A stretch of DNA of 25,742 bases from Sphaeroforma sirkka (GCA_001586965.3 LUCW03001965.1:1-25742), one strand, 5' to 3'. Counted from the stretch's first letter, positions 9,600 to 18,849 are shown. A program made the numbers and translations. Notes: generated by a model not told the origin, from the letters alone.

Positions 9600-10250
9600 G
9601 GAGACACGAAGCCGTATTAAAGAACAAGTCGAGAAATGGTTAACAGATGGAGTGATAGAAATAAACAATCAACAAACTTAACTTGGCATTACTTGCCGTT
9701 GATCAACATAACTCTGACGGTTCATTTAAGAAGGTCAGAGTATGTTTAGATATGAGTCCAATAAATAAACTATTGCCAACACATAGCTTTCACTTACCTC
9801 GTATAAACAAGTTGTTAAGAAGAATGGAAGGTGTTACAGTATTTACAACTATAGACCTAACACAAGGATACCACCAAATGAAGGTATATGAACCCCACCG
9901 TAAATACTTTAGTTTTACATGGAAGGGTAAACAATATCGCTTAAAGGGCGCACCTTTTGGGTTACACTCCCTACCAGCATTCTTCCAACAAGTAACGGAG
10001 GAAATGTTTGCAGACATGTCTAACGTGCAAGTCTACATAGATGACATAGTCATCTTCTCAAAGACTAAAGCCGAACACGAAGCATTAGTCAGACGAGTAC
10101 TACAAAGATTAAATGAACAGAACTTCAAAATTAATGAGAAGAAATGTCATTTTGCTATGAGTGAGATTCAACTCTTAGGGTATAGAATCTCTAGGGAAGG
10201 TATTAAAATCGACCCCGGAAAGGTAGAACATCTCTTAGATTGGAGAACTC
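9600..10250 (+). pseudogene. pol: element 2 reverse transcriptase domain
   Basis: A well-preserved Gypsy RT. Blocks are VRVCLDMSPINKLLP, FTTIDLTQGYHQM (first catalytic Asp, about 9850), KYFSFTW, LKGAPFGLHSLPAFFQQV, and the catalytic VYIDD at about 10031-10045. Then come EHEALVRRVLQRL, INEKKCHFA, LLGYRIS and GIKIDPGK. This is the Ty3/Gypsy order and spacing. It is the clearest single domain in the plus-strand elements and the best one for placing the family on a tree. Confidence 0.9.
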
Positions 10251-10469
10251 CAACAACCGGGAGAGATCTAAATAGCATGTGTGGATTCGTAAACTTCTTT
10301 TCAGATGGCGTTCCACACTTAGCAGATTACTTAAAACCTTTTGGACACTTAAGATGTCACAAAGGTAAATTAGGGGAGCTATGGACTAAAGAGTGTGATG
10401 AGGCATTTAAGATCCTCAAGCACGCAGTACAACAAGCACCTGTGGTTCAAGGACCAGTTGACGGCGTGC

Positions 10470-10820
10470 TGTTTGAAATAGCAACGGACGCATCAGACCT
10501 AGCACTAGGAGGAGTATTGTATCAGGTTATAGATAATAAACCTATATACATACAATTCTTTAGCCGTGCTATAAATGTATCACAGTTGAATTATCCAACT
10601 GTTAAACAAGAATTATTAGCTATAGTAACAGCTATGACACACTTTAGAGATTACCTCTATGGAACAGCATTTATGCTGATGTGTGATCAAAAGTCTCTTC
10701 AATACATGAAAGAGATGAAGCCGGACTCTCAATTATTGAGCAGATGGCATGATACAATATCAAAATTTCATTTTATATAAAACATTTACCAGGCATACCT
10801 AACCACTTACCGGATATGTT
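10470..10820 (+). pseudogene. pol: element 2 RNase H domain
   Basis: ATDASDLALGG (first catalytic Asp), then IQFFSRA, NYPTVKQELLAIVTA (catalytic Glu), FMLMCDQKSLQYM (further Asp) and SRWHDTISKF. The GIPNHLPDMLSR block follows as in element 1. It is contiguous with the reverse transcriptase through a connection region (MCGFVNFFSD, WTKECDEAFK), which is typical of Ty3/Gypsy. Confidence 0.88.
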
Positions 10821-10859
10821 GTCCAGGTTTGTACCAGACTTTAATAAGTCAGTCCGCGA

Positions 10860-11280
10860 ACTCTTAGCCACTGATTGGAAATGTAATCCAAGATGGTTTG
10901 AGTTAGCACAAATGACATTCGGCCCACATACTATAGATATGTTCGCCGCGCATCATAACGCGCAATTAAAAGATTACAGGACGTTAAATCATCCTCTAGG
11001 AGATGCCTTTCAATTGGATCTCTCCAAACATAACGCGTGGGCTAATCCACCGTGGCAGTTAATTGCCCAATTATTAAACTACGTTCAGATACATAAAGCT
11101 ACCTTGACGTTGTGATGTCCTTTACGGAAATTAGATTCGTGGCCCAATAAATTAATAAACATGATACAATGCGAGCCAATATATTTAGATAGGGAAGTAG
11201 ATACCTTCCTCTATCAGGGTACCCGAGCAGTCCAAAAGACGCCCTGGAGACATACTATAATATGTCGTATAGGTCTTATA
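10860..11280 (+). pseudogene. pol: element 2 methyltransferase-like domain
   Basis: This extra domain lies between RNase H and integrase. It begins with WFELAQMTFGPHTIDMFAAHHN, continues with DAFQLDLSKHNAWANPPW (the NPPW motif at about 11035-11055), a helix and a beta strand (ATLTL). Then comes a second half with DRE.DTFLYQG and TPWRHTIICR-like blocks shared with elements 1 and 3. The order IDMFA then NPPW matches the N6-adenine methyltransferase-like domain reported in DIRS elements, but only by motif. A broken copy cannot show activity. Confidence 0.6.
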
Positions 11281-11734
11281 GGTACAACCTCATAGACCCC
11301 TTCTGCGACCTTCCTTAACAAGGTCAAAGAATCAGAGATTCCACTCTGTACAAAATTAAACGTTAACCAGTTCAAAAACAACACAACACTTGAAGTTTGT
11401 GCACAAGAAATACAATCTACTACTGACTACACTGTTGAGAAGCGTCAGTCTCTAGCTAGGACTTTATTTAATAACATAAAGTCCAAGCCCGAAGTCTTTA
11501 AGACACTCTTTCTAAAGGGACTCATGAACGAGAACCCTGATTTACATGCACACATATTACGACTATTAAACAAGTCAAGTGTAGCATATGTATATGAATG
11601 CACTAAAGATGCGCATACAAAAGGAAGAGAGGAGTCTGTGAACACAACAGACGTAGAGAACACGCAAGTGGATTCTCAACACCCTACCTTTATACTGGAA
11701 GAGCAGAATGATGGTAACATCTCTCTTGGCTGAT

Positions 11735-12770
11735 GCAAAATCATAAGCTGAAGCACCAGAACGTAGTAGAAGCACTTAAAAATGCTAAACGAAATGGGAT
11801 AGCGCATCCCAAGTTGGCAACTTTAGTTGACAAAATATATCAGTCATGCACAGACTGTGATCTCAATCAGATCAAGCGCTATGGGTTCGCACCGCTTAAG
11901 AGTGTGACCGAAGATGTTCCATGGCGCAGGGTCATCATTGATCTGGTTGACCTGCCTACGTCCGAGCACTCAAGCGACCGTTACGTATGCCACTTCTTTG
12001 ATGTGGCGTCACGGTTTAACTTACTTTACCCCATTAAGGATAAAAGTACGCAGACCGTGCCAGAATTATGTTGCCAAGTCTTTGCTGACCACGGGTGGCC
12101 AGGTATTATGTGCTCTGATAACGGTAGCGAGTTCTGTGATGACATTATGGAATCATTAGTACTCGTATCAGGCATGTGCCATAAGAGAGGTGTGCCATAT
12201 AAGCCGCAAACGCAAGGCGCAAATGAAACACGCCATAGAAGACCTAAGTTCTTCTTACGCACTGCATTAACGGATGATGCAGATGATTGACCGTACCATC
12301 TTAAATGGGTACAAACACAAATGAACGAGTATGCTGATCCGATTACAGGAACTACACCCGCTCACTATTTTCGTGGCAGATATAGTGAGTTACAAATAAC
12401 CTATAACAAGGATGAACCTGATCGCCATGAGTTACCATGGTTAGAAAAGGTACAATGTATACATAACGTTGACATAAAGTTGTATACCCTTGCTCGCGAG
12501 AAACACGTAATATAGCCTTATTAAAAAGGCAAAACAGATGGAACACTACCAAGAAGATAGCAGAGTATCAGGTTGGTGACAGAGTTAACATCCGTCAACG
12601 CAACTCTGATGCTACTGTATTAACATCTAAATGGATAGGTCCATATATAATCTCAGTAGCAGACACTAACAGCGGAACGTACGAAGTAAATAACCCCGAT
12701 GGTTCTAGTGCGCTTAATATAGGCACAAGTCGTATTCCGACTACTGAGATTATACTCGCAAGAAGACATG
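11735..12770 (+). pseudogene. pol: element 2 integrase domain
   Basis: A zinc-binding segment with CTDCDLNQIKRYG near 11850. A core with WRRVIIDLVDLP (first Asp, about 11935), HFFDVASRFNLLYPI, MCSDNGSEF (second Asp, about 12117) and GVPYKPQTQGANETRHR (catalytic Glu, about 12225). The C-terminal module with VGDRVNIR and WIGPYIISVAD, the GPY/F type, lies at about 12570-12760. This is the DDE recombinase that inserts cDNA. The copy is broken, but every main block can be recognised. Confidence 0.82.
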
Positions 12771-12779
12771 ACTCTAATG

Positions 12780-13156
12780 TCCCTCTTGATCGTTCTGAAT
12801 TTAAGGACATAATATGGAGAACGGATAAGGGAGGTTACACATACTATCGTACACGCTTTATAGACGGTACGATCGCTGAGTTAACTTCAGCCGCTTTTGA
12901 TAATCAAGACTATTTAAAAGCCTTTAATAGAAAATGACGTAAACGCCCACATAAGTCACAAGCTGATAAAGACAGCATGTTACCAACATCTGAAGGTACG
13001 GAAGTTAAAACTTACCCACCTACAACATTTATCCCGAGCTTTACTGCTCATCCTTCATACGTCCCAAAGACACTGAAACGTAAGAAACGTCCAGTCGACC
13101 ACCACAGACCTACTGGACCTAAGCCCAAAACTCACAGGGTAACCGAGAACGCTTAA
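12780..13156 (+). pseudogene. pol: element 2 pol C-terminal tail, chromodomain-like
   Basis: After the integrase a segment reads FKDIIWRTDKGGYTYYRTRFIDGT, then LTSAAFDNQDYLKAFNRKW. Spacing and order (aromatic strand, acidic turn, C-terminal helix) match the chromodomain at the same position in element 3. The likeness is weak in detail. The final part is basic and Pro-rich (KRKKRP cluster near 13080), possibly a nuclear signal. Confidence 0.45.
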
Positions 13157-13283
13157 CTTCTCCGCCTGAGAAACATTAACTATATGTTATGCTACTTAAT
13201 GTTTTCGACCCGTTTTTCCTTTCTCGCTTTGCAAATCCGAAATCAGCTTGAGTGAGCAACTAGCCTCTCTTGGATTTCAAAGC

Positions 13284-13294
13284 TGGGTGGGGGC
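13284..13294 (+). promoter_or_regulatory. polypurine tract of element 2
   Basis: TGGGTGGGGGC lies two bases before the TGTAATAG start of the type B LTR. It would prime plus-strand cDNA synthesis. It resembles the tract of element 1. Confidence 0.65.
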
Positions 13295-13296
13295 TG

Positions 13297-13468
13297 TGTA
13301 ATAGCCAGGCCTCCACATTAGACTCTTATGTTAATAAACGTACTCTTAAGTAGTACGTAAATTATAAACGTACTATTAAAAGCACGTGTATTAAATGGTT
13401 TTTAACGGTTCTATTTACAAGTACCTTTTCCATTTTACAAATCAGATATTTTGGCCCCGACCCATTAA
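13297..13468 (+). repeat. LTR type B, copy 2 (3' LTR of element 2)
   Basis: This directly follows the polypurine tract, begins TGTAATAGCC, and is about 97-98% identical to 238-410. It holds the duplicated ATAAACGTACT motif and the ACGTAC/GTACGT arms. The match to copy 1 stops at CATTAA without an obvious CA end, so the full LTR may be longer and this copy cut short. The first 40 bases share GGCCTCC and TCAG/TTAG blocks with LTR type A, which suggests a distant common origin. Confidence 0.8.
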
Positions 13469-14021
13469 CATAGAGGGACATCGCTGCCGTTGCCTGAGAC
13501 AGCAGCCCAGACGCCCTCAAGGATGGCGTTGCCGGAGCGTCCTTCGTCGAGTCCCCGACCGAGGGATTGAAGCTCTTTTCGAGCAAACAACCGTATGCAA
13601 CCGCGTGGCAATGGTGATTTGCGTGGAACCCTTACAAGAGCCACCTACCATGAGTTCATGATGGCAGACGCTAAGAGATGAATTGCGAGATGTGCTGACG
13701 CCCCATAAGGCAGCAGTCCTGCAAGTGGGTTTTGGCCACACCGGCGGCCTGAGAGATTAATGAGGATTTAGGTGGAGCCGCCCGAAGAGATATTGAGAGT
13801 CGACAAATGCCCGATATGACTCATACAAGTCTATCTATCGTCCGCAGTGTTATGTGCCACTGGTGGAATTGCGTGTAGCAGTTTTAATGGCAGGCAAACG
13901 CCAGATGACCAATATCCGACGCGGCCGCCGTGAGGAACAAAGTGCACAGAACGAGTATGAACGCGCCCGCGCATTACGTACGCAGGTAGCAGGGTGTGTG
14001 GGCGCATGGCATTGGACTGGC
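13469..14021 (+). other. GC-richer coding-looking island of unknown origin
   Basis: This lies between the type B LTR and another type A LTR and differs in composition from its AT-rich surroundings. It contains Arg-rich open stretches on the plus strand. The best is about 13830-14021, reading VELRVAVLMAGKRQMTNIRR and an Ala/Arg/Glu-rich helix after it. No family was recognised. It could be a fossil gag piece of a third element type, a captured host exon, or the remaining body of an outer element whose LTR follows. It is broken in any reading. Confidence 0.35.
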
Positions 14022-14363
14022 TGTAGAAATACGGCCTCCGGTCAGTCCAAAATATCAAGATCAATTGAGATAATACATTGGTTTGTATTTGTATTTTAAA
14101 TAATTTAATACAAGCTCTTTTTCCAATATTTCCAAAGTGTTCTAAATTCACTTTGATTTCTCTAATAGCCTGAGTATTTGATATGATTCATCTACTTGGA
14201 CCTATTTGAGACATTAGTAGATGTAGGATATTATAAACTAAATATTATAATCTCCGAACTACTACCTATAGATTTTGGTCCTCCCGCCAATCTCCAAAAT
14301 CCAATATGTCTTTTCCTTTTTTAAACTTTTCTTCAGATGGAACTTTATTTATATCAGCTAATT
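14022..14363 (+). repeat. LTR type A, copy 3 (5' two thirds)
   Basis: This matches 6436 to about 6778 at high identity with small differences, starting TGTAGAAATACGG. After CAGCTAAT the two copies part ways. This copy continues with different sequence leading to the segment shared with window bases 1-80. It is therefore a variant or recombinant of the LTR. No good polypurine tract precedes it. Confidence 0.75.
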
Positions 14364-14394
14364 GCTTCTAGACTGTCTAATAATTTCTTACTAT

Positions 14395-14468
14395 TCAGCG
14401 ACAAGACTGTAAGTATTCTATACTACCTCATAGTGGCTATACTACCCTAAAGTAAGCTACACGCTAGT
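14395..14468 (+). repeat. LTR-tail segment, copy 2
   Basis: This matches bases 1-80 closely, from TCAGCGACAAGACTG to ACACGCTAGT. The matching stretch is cut off exactly where the type C LTR of element 3 begins, while the copy at the window start runs on. Element 3 or its LTR therefore landed in, or recombined at, this older sequence. Confidence 0.7.
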
Positions 14469-14647
14469 TGTAGTAAACACATCAAATACGATACTAAAAC
14501 CTACTCAGTCTCCCTGAGGCTCAGTGCGGTGTATTTATTCTTATATTTGATTGTCTACGTGGTCTACAAATAATTCACCTCGTGTGAATTAATTGTAAAT
14601 TAATTCTAACTTCACACTGATAGTGGTTTAAGGGGACTTTTACCACA
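14469..14647 (-). repeat. LTR type C, 3' LTR of element 3
   Basis: 179 bases. In the element's direction it starts TGTGGTAAAAGTCCCC and ends ACTACA, so both ends are TG...CA. It is about 98% identical to 23207-23387. It contains a palindromic CTGAGCCTCAG-type core and a TATAAGAATAAATA stretch that could serve as promoter or polyadenylation signal. It is very short for a Gypsy LTR. Confidence 0.88.
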
Positions 14648-14663
14648 CTCCCCTCAAGCTCAA
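14648..14663 (-). promoter_or_regulatory. polypurine tract of element 3
   Basis: Read on the minus strand, GCTTGAGGGGAG ends directly at the TGTGG start of the 3' LTR. The position and purine run are what plus-strand priming needs. This fixes the element's orientation independently of the coding regions. Confidence 0.7.
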
Positions 14664-15060
14664 GCGTCACCAGTGATTGAAGAGCTTCAAAAATAAATGA
14701 CCTCTTAAACTATTGAAAATTAAACATATATAACTAGTAGTGTAAATAAACAATATATATATATATATATATATAAACTAATGAAATCCTTCTGCTGAGT
14801 AAGTTCTTGCCTTGAAACTGGTCTTTTGAACCATCCCGGCTGTGCTGGTATATTTTCACCCCCCAAAAAGCTAGGGTATCCGCTGGTATGTTTTCACCCC
14901 CCCATAAGCTAGGGTATCCGCTGGAGTTATACTCGCCTATAAGCTCGAGTTGTGGAATCGTCTTTCGCCTCTATACCGTGGTGAAATCTCACGAGGAGAG
15001 ACAAAACTCCGATCCGGAAGTAGATGATAGACATCTAGTATTCATCAACGTAACGTTGGA
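14664..15060 (-). other. element 3 3' untranslated region with (AT)n and 38-bp tandem repeats
   Basis: Between the chromodomain end and the polypurine tract lie an (AT)n run at 14753-14774 and a 38-bp direct repeat, 14846-14883 and 14884-14921, with a weak third partial copy to about 14945. Each unit holds a TTTTCACCCCCC run and AGCTAGGGTATCCGC. On the element's strand the C-run becomes a G-run, so the repeats look like extra polypurine tracts. No gene is present here. Confidence 0.65.
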
Positions 15061-15064
15061 ATTA

Positions 15065-15250
15065 TTGTTGTTGTGCCGCTTTCTTCTTCTGCCGAGTTTG
15101 CTCGGCTTTGTGGTATGCCGCGATGTCATTCGGATCGTCAAAAGCTTCGGCTGACTCCCAAGTTGGATCACCATCCCGCCAGCGAACCAAGTATTCTGTA
15201 TTCCCTGTGGAATCATTCTGTCTATGTCGAATGATGTAACGGAACGAGAA
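15065..15250 (-). pseudogene. pol: element 3 chromodomain
   Basis: On the minus strand, at about 15154-15198, the reading EYLVRWRDGDPTWES is plain. It is preceded by an IIRHRQ strand and followed by DPNDIAAYHKAEQTRQKKK. This is the chromodomain pattern: an aromatic-LVRW strand, an acidic loop, then a TWE block and a C-terminal helix. Chromodomains bind methylated histone H3 tails and steer chromovirus integration to heterochromatin. It lies at the C-terminal end of pol, after the integrase, as in chromoviruses. Confidence 0.75.
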
Positions 15251-15349
15251 CTATCCTGCCACATATGATCTTCTAAAGGCTTTTCGGTGGCTCTATGGAC
15301 TAGTCGCAAAAGTTCCACTCTAACTGGTTTACCTTTTGAAAGTATCTGG

Positions 15350-16330
15350 AAGTGAACCATCCTTGTGTGTCAGTTCATATCCTTGTCCCTGTCTGGCTTT
15401 GACAACGTATGGTCCAAACATTGGTCGCATTGCTTTGGTTGTGCGACCTTCGGACCGTACCATTACCACATCCCCTGGTTGAAAGGCGATAAAATCGTAA
15501 GCATGGAGGCGGTCAAACTGCCTGGATAGTGTGTCTGCGTATTTCTGCGTGACCTTGTAAAGCGTCGGCAAGATAGTGTCGTGCAAACGATCCAGCCGGT
15601 GTGCCCAAGCCTCATTGGTGACCGGCTGATTCCCCGGAAGGTCATCCGTGAAGTCAGCAAACGGAACATGACGGCGACCGAAGTAAGCACTGAATGGTGC
15701 TGTCTTGTGTCGCCGAGATATTCGGAGGTTCTGGCACAGCATAATAAGTGGTAGTCGGACATCCCATGCCGTAGGCAAAGATTCACATAGCTTGCGAACT
15801 CCTTCGTGGATGTCTCTGTGTCTTCTCTCCGCTGCTCCCAGAACCTGAGGACGATATGGTGGCGACTTTGCATGCATCACTCCAACTTCTTGAGTTATTA
15901 ATTTAACAATCTTGTTCGAAAACTCGCCTCCCTCGTCTGATTGAATTTTCCTGGGAAAACCATGTTCCCCAAACACCTCCATAAGTTTAGATGTCACCAC
16001 TTCTGCTGACTTTGTGGCCGTTGCTCTCAATATCGAGTACCCCGTTGCTATATCCAAGACGTGCAATATATATCGATTTCCTGCTGCTGAAACTAGTGGC
16101 ATTGGAATCATGTCGACTTGAATATGATCCCACGGATACTTTGCCGTTATATTAATCATCGGGTGAAATCCCTTTCGTAACACCCTCTGTCCTAGACATG
16201 TGCGACAGTTTCTCCTAACTGTTTGTGCAAGTTCCAGAGCGTTAGGCCACAAATGTCCGTTCTGCTGTAGTTGAGCAACTGTATCTTCTGCTCTATGATG
16301 CCCAATCTCATGCTGACACAAGGTGAGCTG
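15350..16330 (-). pseudogene. pol: element 3 integrase domain
   Basis: The zinc-binding HHCC segment has IGHHRAEDT (about 16270-16305) and CRTCLGQR (about 16190-16205). The catalytic core has WDHIQVDMIP (first Asp near 16118), HVLDIATGYS, QSDEGGEF (second Asp near 15936) and PPYRPQVLGAAERRHRD (catalytic Glu near 15829). The C-terminal part reads FQPGDVVMVRS and MFGPYVVKAR, the GPY/F module. All motifs needed to recognise a Gypsy integrase are visible. Its role is insertion of cDNA. It runs straight on from the methyltransferase-like domain. Confidence 0.88.
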
Positions 16331-16439
16331 TGTGCGACGGCTTATCTCTTCCTCATCTGGAGAATCCGTCATGGCTACTTCCGAGATAGCGATCGATACT
16401 AGCCGAGACGTATCTAATGGGGTGACTTTCGATACTGAG

Positions 16440-16910
16440 GACGGTTCTGCATATCCCAATCGTGCTGAAAACGTCGCTGGAAGGCTGTAACCATTGCGTG
16501 GGCCTACTCTGGCAATGACTGTGTGACCCCATGGTGCCTTGCCACTCGCATACTTTCCGTATTTGAGGAAGGAGTGGGCTGTCCTTGGAACTAATACTGG
16601 GTCTCTTTGTAGAAGCGACTTGAATAACTGGAACCAAGGCTCGTGGGGCGCCCACGGTAGACACACCGTAGCTGTGGCCCTCTCTGATCGTATCTTGCGC
16701 AACATTCTATGAATTAATCTCCATGGTGGGTTCATCCATCCGTCTATATCCTTCCAACAATGTGCAAACGCTCCACCCCTGTCATCGTCGGTGTAGTAGC
16801 GTGGCAAATGATGGTCCTGATGCGAAGCAAAGACATCGACATTATTCTCACCCATAATCCGTTGCGCTTGCTCAAAGTAGTCTGGAAAAAGTTGCCAACA
16901 TTCTGCATAT
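16440..16910 (-). pseudogene. pol: element 3 methyltransferase-like domain
   Basis: About 150 residues between RNase H and integrase. It starts with WQLFPDYFEQAQRIMGENNV, then DVFASHQDHHLPRYY (about 16800-16837). GWMNPPWRLIHRML follows, with NPPW at about 16721-16732, then a strand ATVCLPWAP and, further on, APWGHTVIARVG. The DVFAS...H.LPRY and NPPW...ML blocks are the signature seen in DIRS-type and some Gypsy pol proteins, where the region has been likened to phage N6-adenine methyltransferases. The same domain in elements 1 and 2, which are distant, shows it is inherited and not a local accident. Confidence 0.65.
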
Positions 16911-16914
16911 AGTA

Positions 16915-17310
16915 CCTCCGGGTCCTCAGTCTCAACAGTTCCCTCATGAAGCCTAGACCACGCGTCTGGTAACACGTTCTTTATACCCGGGATGTGCGAG
17001 ATAGTAAAATTGAAAGGCGCTATGATGTGATGCCATCGTTGTAGCATCGGATTCAGCTTTAGCTGTGTGTTCATATACACCAAAGCCTTGTGATCAGTCA
17101 ACACTGAAAAGCGTTGACCTTCGAGATGATCCCGGAAGTGTGTGAGACCATATACCAAGGCCAATAATTCCTTCATGGGTGTTGCGTAATTGCGCTGTGC
17201 TGCGTTGAGGGTCTTGCTGAAGAACATTAGGTATTGCTTCTTCCCTTCTATGGTCTGGAACAATGCACCTCCAATACCGTAGTCGCTTGCATCCGTTTCG
17301 AGTTGTAAAG
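16915..17310 (-). pseudogene. pol: element 3 RNase H domain
   Basis: A DASDYGIGGALFQ segment near 17250-17295 carries the first catalytic Asp. LMFFSKTLN, NYATPMKELLALVYGL (catalytic Glu) and FSVLTDHKALVYM (Asp) follow. It ends with FTISHIPGIKNVLPDAWSR at about 16950-17000, a standard Gypsy RNase H end. It follows the reverse transcriptase on the same strand. Confidence 0.85.
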
Positions 17311-17429
17311 GTACTTCGTCGACGGAAATTTCAACACTACTGCCTCAACTATGGCTTGCTTCATGGCATCCCAAGCTTGCTGGTGTCTCTGTTCCCACCT
17401 GTCCCCAATGATTTCCTTAGGCTTCAGTC

Positions 17430-18180
17430 TTACAAATTCCCGGAGGGGGCAACTACCTCTGCAAAGTTTGGTAGGTGCTCGTGAAGAAAGTTGGCTAATC
17501 CCAAGGCCGATGCAATGTCTTTGTACTTCTTCGGGGTTGGCCAGTCAATGAGCTTGGCCTGCTTTTCATGGCAAATATCAATTCCGGCCTTCGATACTCG
17601 CTTCCCTAGGATCATGACTTCTTTGACTGCAAAATGACATTTTGAAGGGTTTAGCTTGAAACTGTGGTACGTCAGCCGCCGAATGACCTCTTTCACTACT
17701 CGTACGTGTTCCTCGTAGTCATCTGTTGCTATTACGATGTCGTCCAGGTAGTGGTGTGCCGGAAGTCCTTGCAATATCACACTCAGTGTACGCTGAAACT
17801 GCTGCGTCAGTGTGTGTAGTCCAAATGGCGCTGATGTAAAGGAATACTGGCTTTTGCCATGTGTGAAACTGAATAGATACTGAGAATCAGGGTGAATTGG
17901 GAGTCGATGGTACGCTGCGGTTAGATCCAATGTCGTGTAATATCTCTTCCCTTTGATGTTACCAATGATGTCGTTGATACGGGGAATAATGAACTGATCC
18001 GCCGGTATTAATGCATTCACCGCTCTGAGGTCCAAACACACTCGCACTTTCTTTAGTTCTCCAGATTGAGTATACTCTGGCACGGCGAGTAAGGGTAAGT
18101 TGACGGAAGTGGCTGTATTCCTTTGAACTATGACCAAATCTTGAATCCACTTCTGCACCTGTCTATCTACCCATGGTATC
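17430..18180 (-). pseudogene. pol: element 3 reverse transcriptase domain
   Basis: Blocks in order on the minus strand are WIQDLVIVQRN, LPLLAVPEYTQSGELKKVRV and CLDLRAVNALIP. Then come YYTTLDLTAAYHRLPI (first Asp near 17925), FSFTHGKSQYSFTSAPFGLH, and HHYLDDIVIATDD (catalytic YLDD at 17739-17750). KLNPSKCHFAVKEVMILGKRVS and the connection segment ALGLANFLHEHLP follow. This is a well-kept Ty3/Gypsy RT. It differs in most positions from those of elements 1 and 2, so it is another lineage. Confidence 0.9.
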
Positions 18181-18409
18181 CATTTGTCTGCTACAAAGTT
18201 CCTTACTGCCTTCCGCATCCTTGCAGCTTGATCTGGTGTCACTGGCAATCTAACTTCGCCTCCTTCCAGTCTGCACCTGTCCTTTTCTCGAATACCGTCA
18301 TTGTCCCTCAGTTCCTTGTCTAGTTCCAGGCGAACACCGGTTTCCTCGGTCAAATCTGGTGGTCGTCTCAACGGTATTGGTTCCAATAGTTTGTCTAGCT
18401 CCGTTGGAT

Positions 18410-18770
18410 CTATGGGTGAGAATGGCGATTGAAGGCCTCCCACGTATAGCCCTAAGCCAGGCATAAGATCCTGGCCTACGATCGCGTCGATAGCCGGTGG
18501 TAGATTCATTAGCTCGAAAGACTGTTCTGTGAGCTCTAGACCATATCGTACAGGAGTTTGTACGGTTGAGCCTATTCGCCGTGTACGAAGACTACGATCA
18601 GCTAGGTATATATAGGATCCCTCCGGAGCCGACTTAATTTGCAATCCCCAATCGTGTGCGGATGTCGAATCAATGCAACTTCTGTTTGCCCCAGAATCTA
18701 CTAACGCCCTGCATGTCTTACCGTTAATCAGGATGGATATGAATACTCGATTGTCCATTGAAAGTAATGG
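18410..18770 (-). pseudogene. pol: element 3 aspartic protease domain
   Basis: VFISILINGKTCRALVDSGANRSCI gives a classic retropepsin active site, D-S-G, at about 18690-18698. It is followed by a beta-rich stretch and AIDAIVGQDLMPGLGL near 18450-18490, the second signature. A charged linker of about 60 residues leads to the reverse transcriptase. It cuts Gag-Pol into mature proteins. Confidence 0.82.
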
Positions 18771-18849
18771 ATCTTTGATCGATAGTATCACAGGTGTGCT
18801 AGACGGGAAAACTAAAGTTGCATCTACATCCGACACCCTTACGTCCTAT

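Larger units (their letters stand above)
7132..13468 (+). mobile_element. element 2: Ty3/Gypsy LTR retrotransposon fossil, sister of element 1
   Basis: A plus-strand Gypsy element with gag, protease, reverse transcriptase, RNase H, methyltransferase-like domain, integrase, chromodomain-like tail, polypurine tract and a type B 3' LTR. Its proteins resemble element 1 block by block and differ strongly from element 3. No 5' LTR lies directly before gag except the type A LTR, which belongs to element 1. A type B LTR lies at 238-410, so element 2 may really begin there and be interrupted by element 1. It carries about half a dozen or more breaks. Reverse transcriptase and RNase H are the best preserved parts. 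Confidence 0.85.

Noticed and set aside
14888-15154. Plus-strand open frame of 88 codons
   Set aside because: It overlaps the minus-strand 3' region and chromodomain of element 3, has no motif, and looks like an antisense shadow.
16440-16910. Calling the NPP domain a proven active DNA methylase
   Set aside because: Only motif likeness is visible. Fold and activity cannot be judged by eye, so it is called methyltransferase-like.
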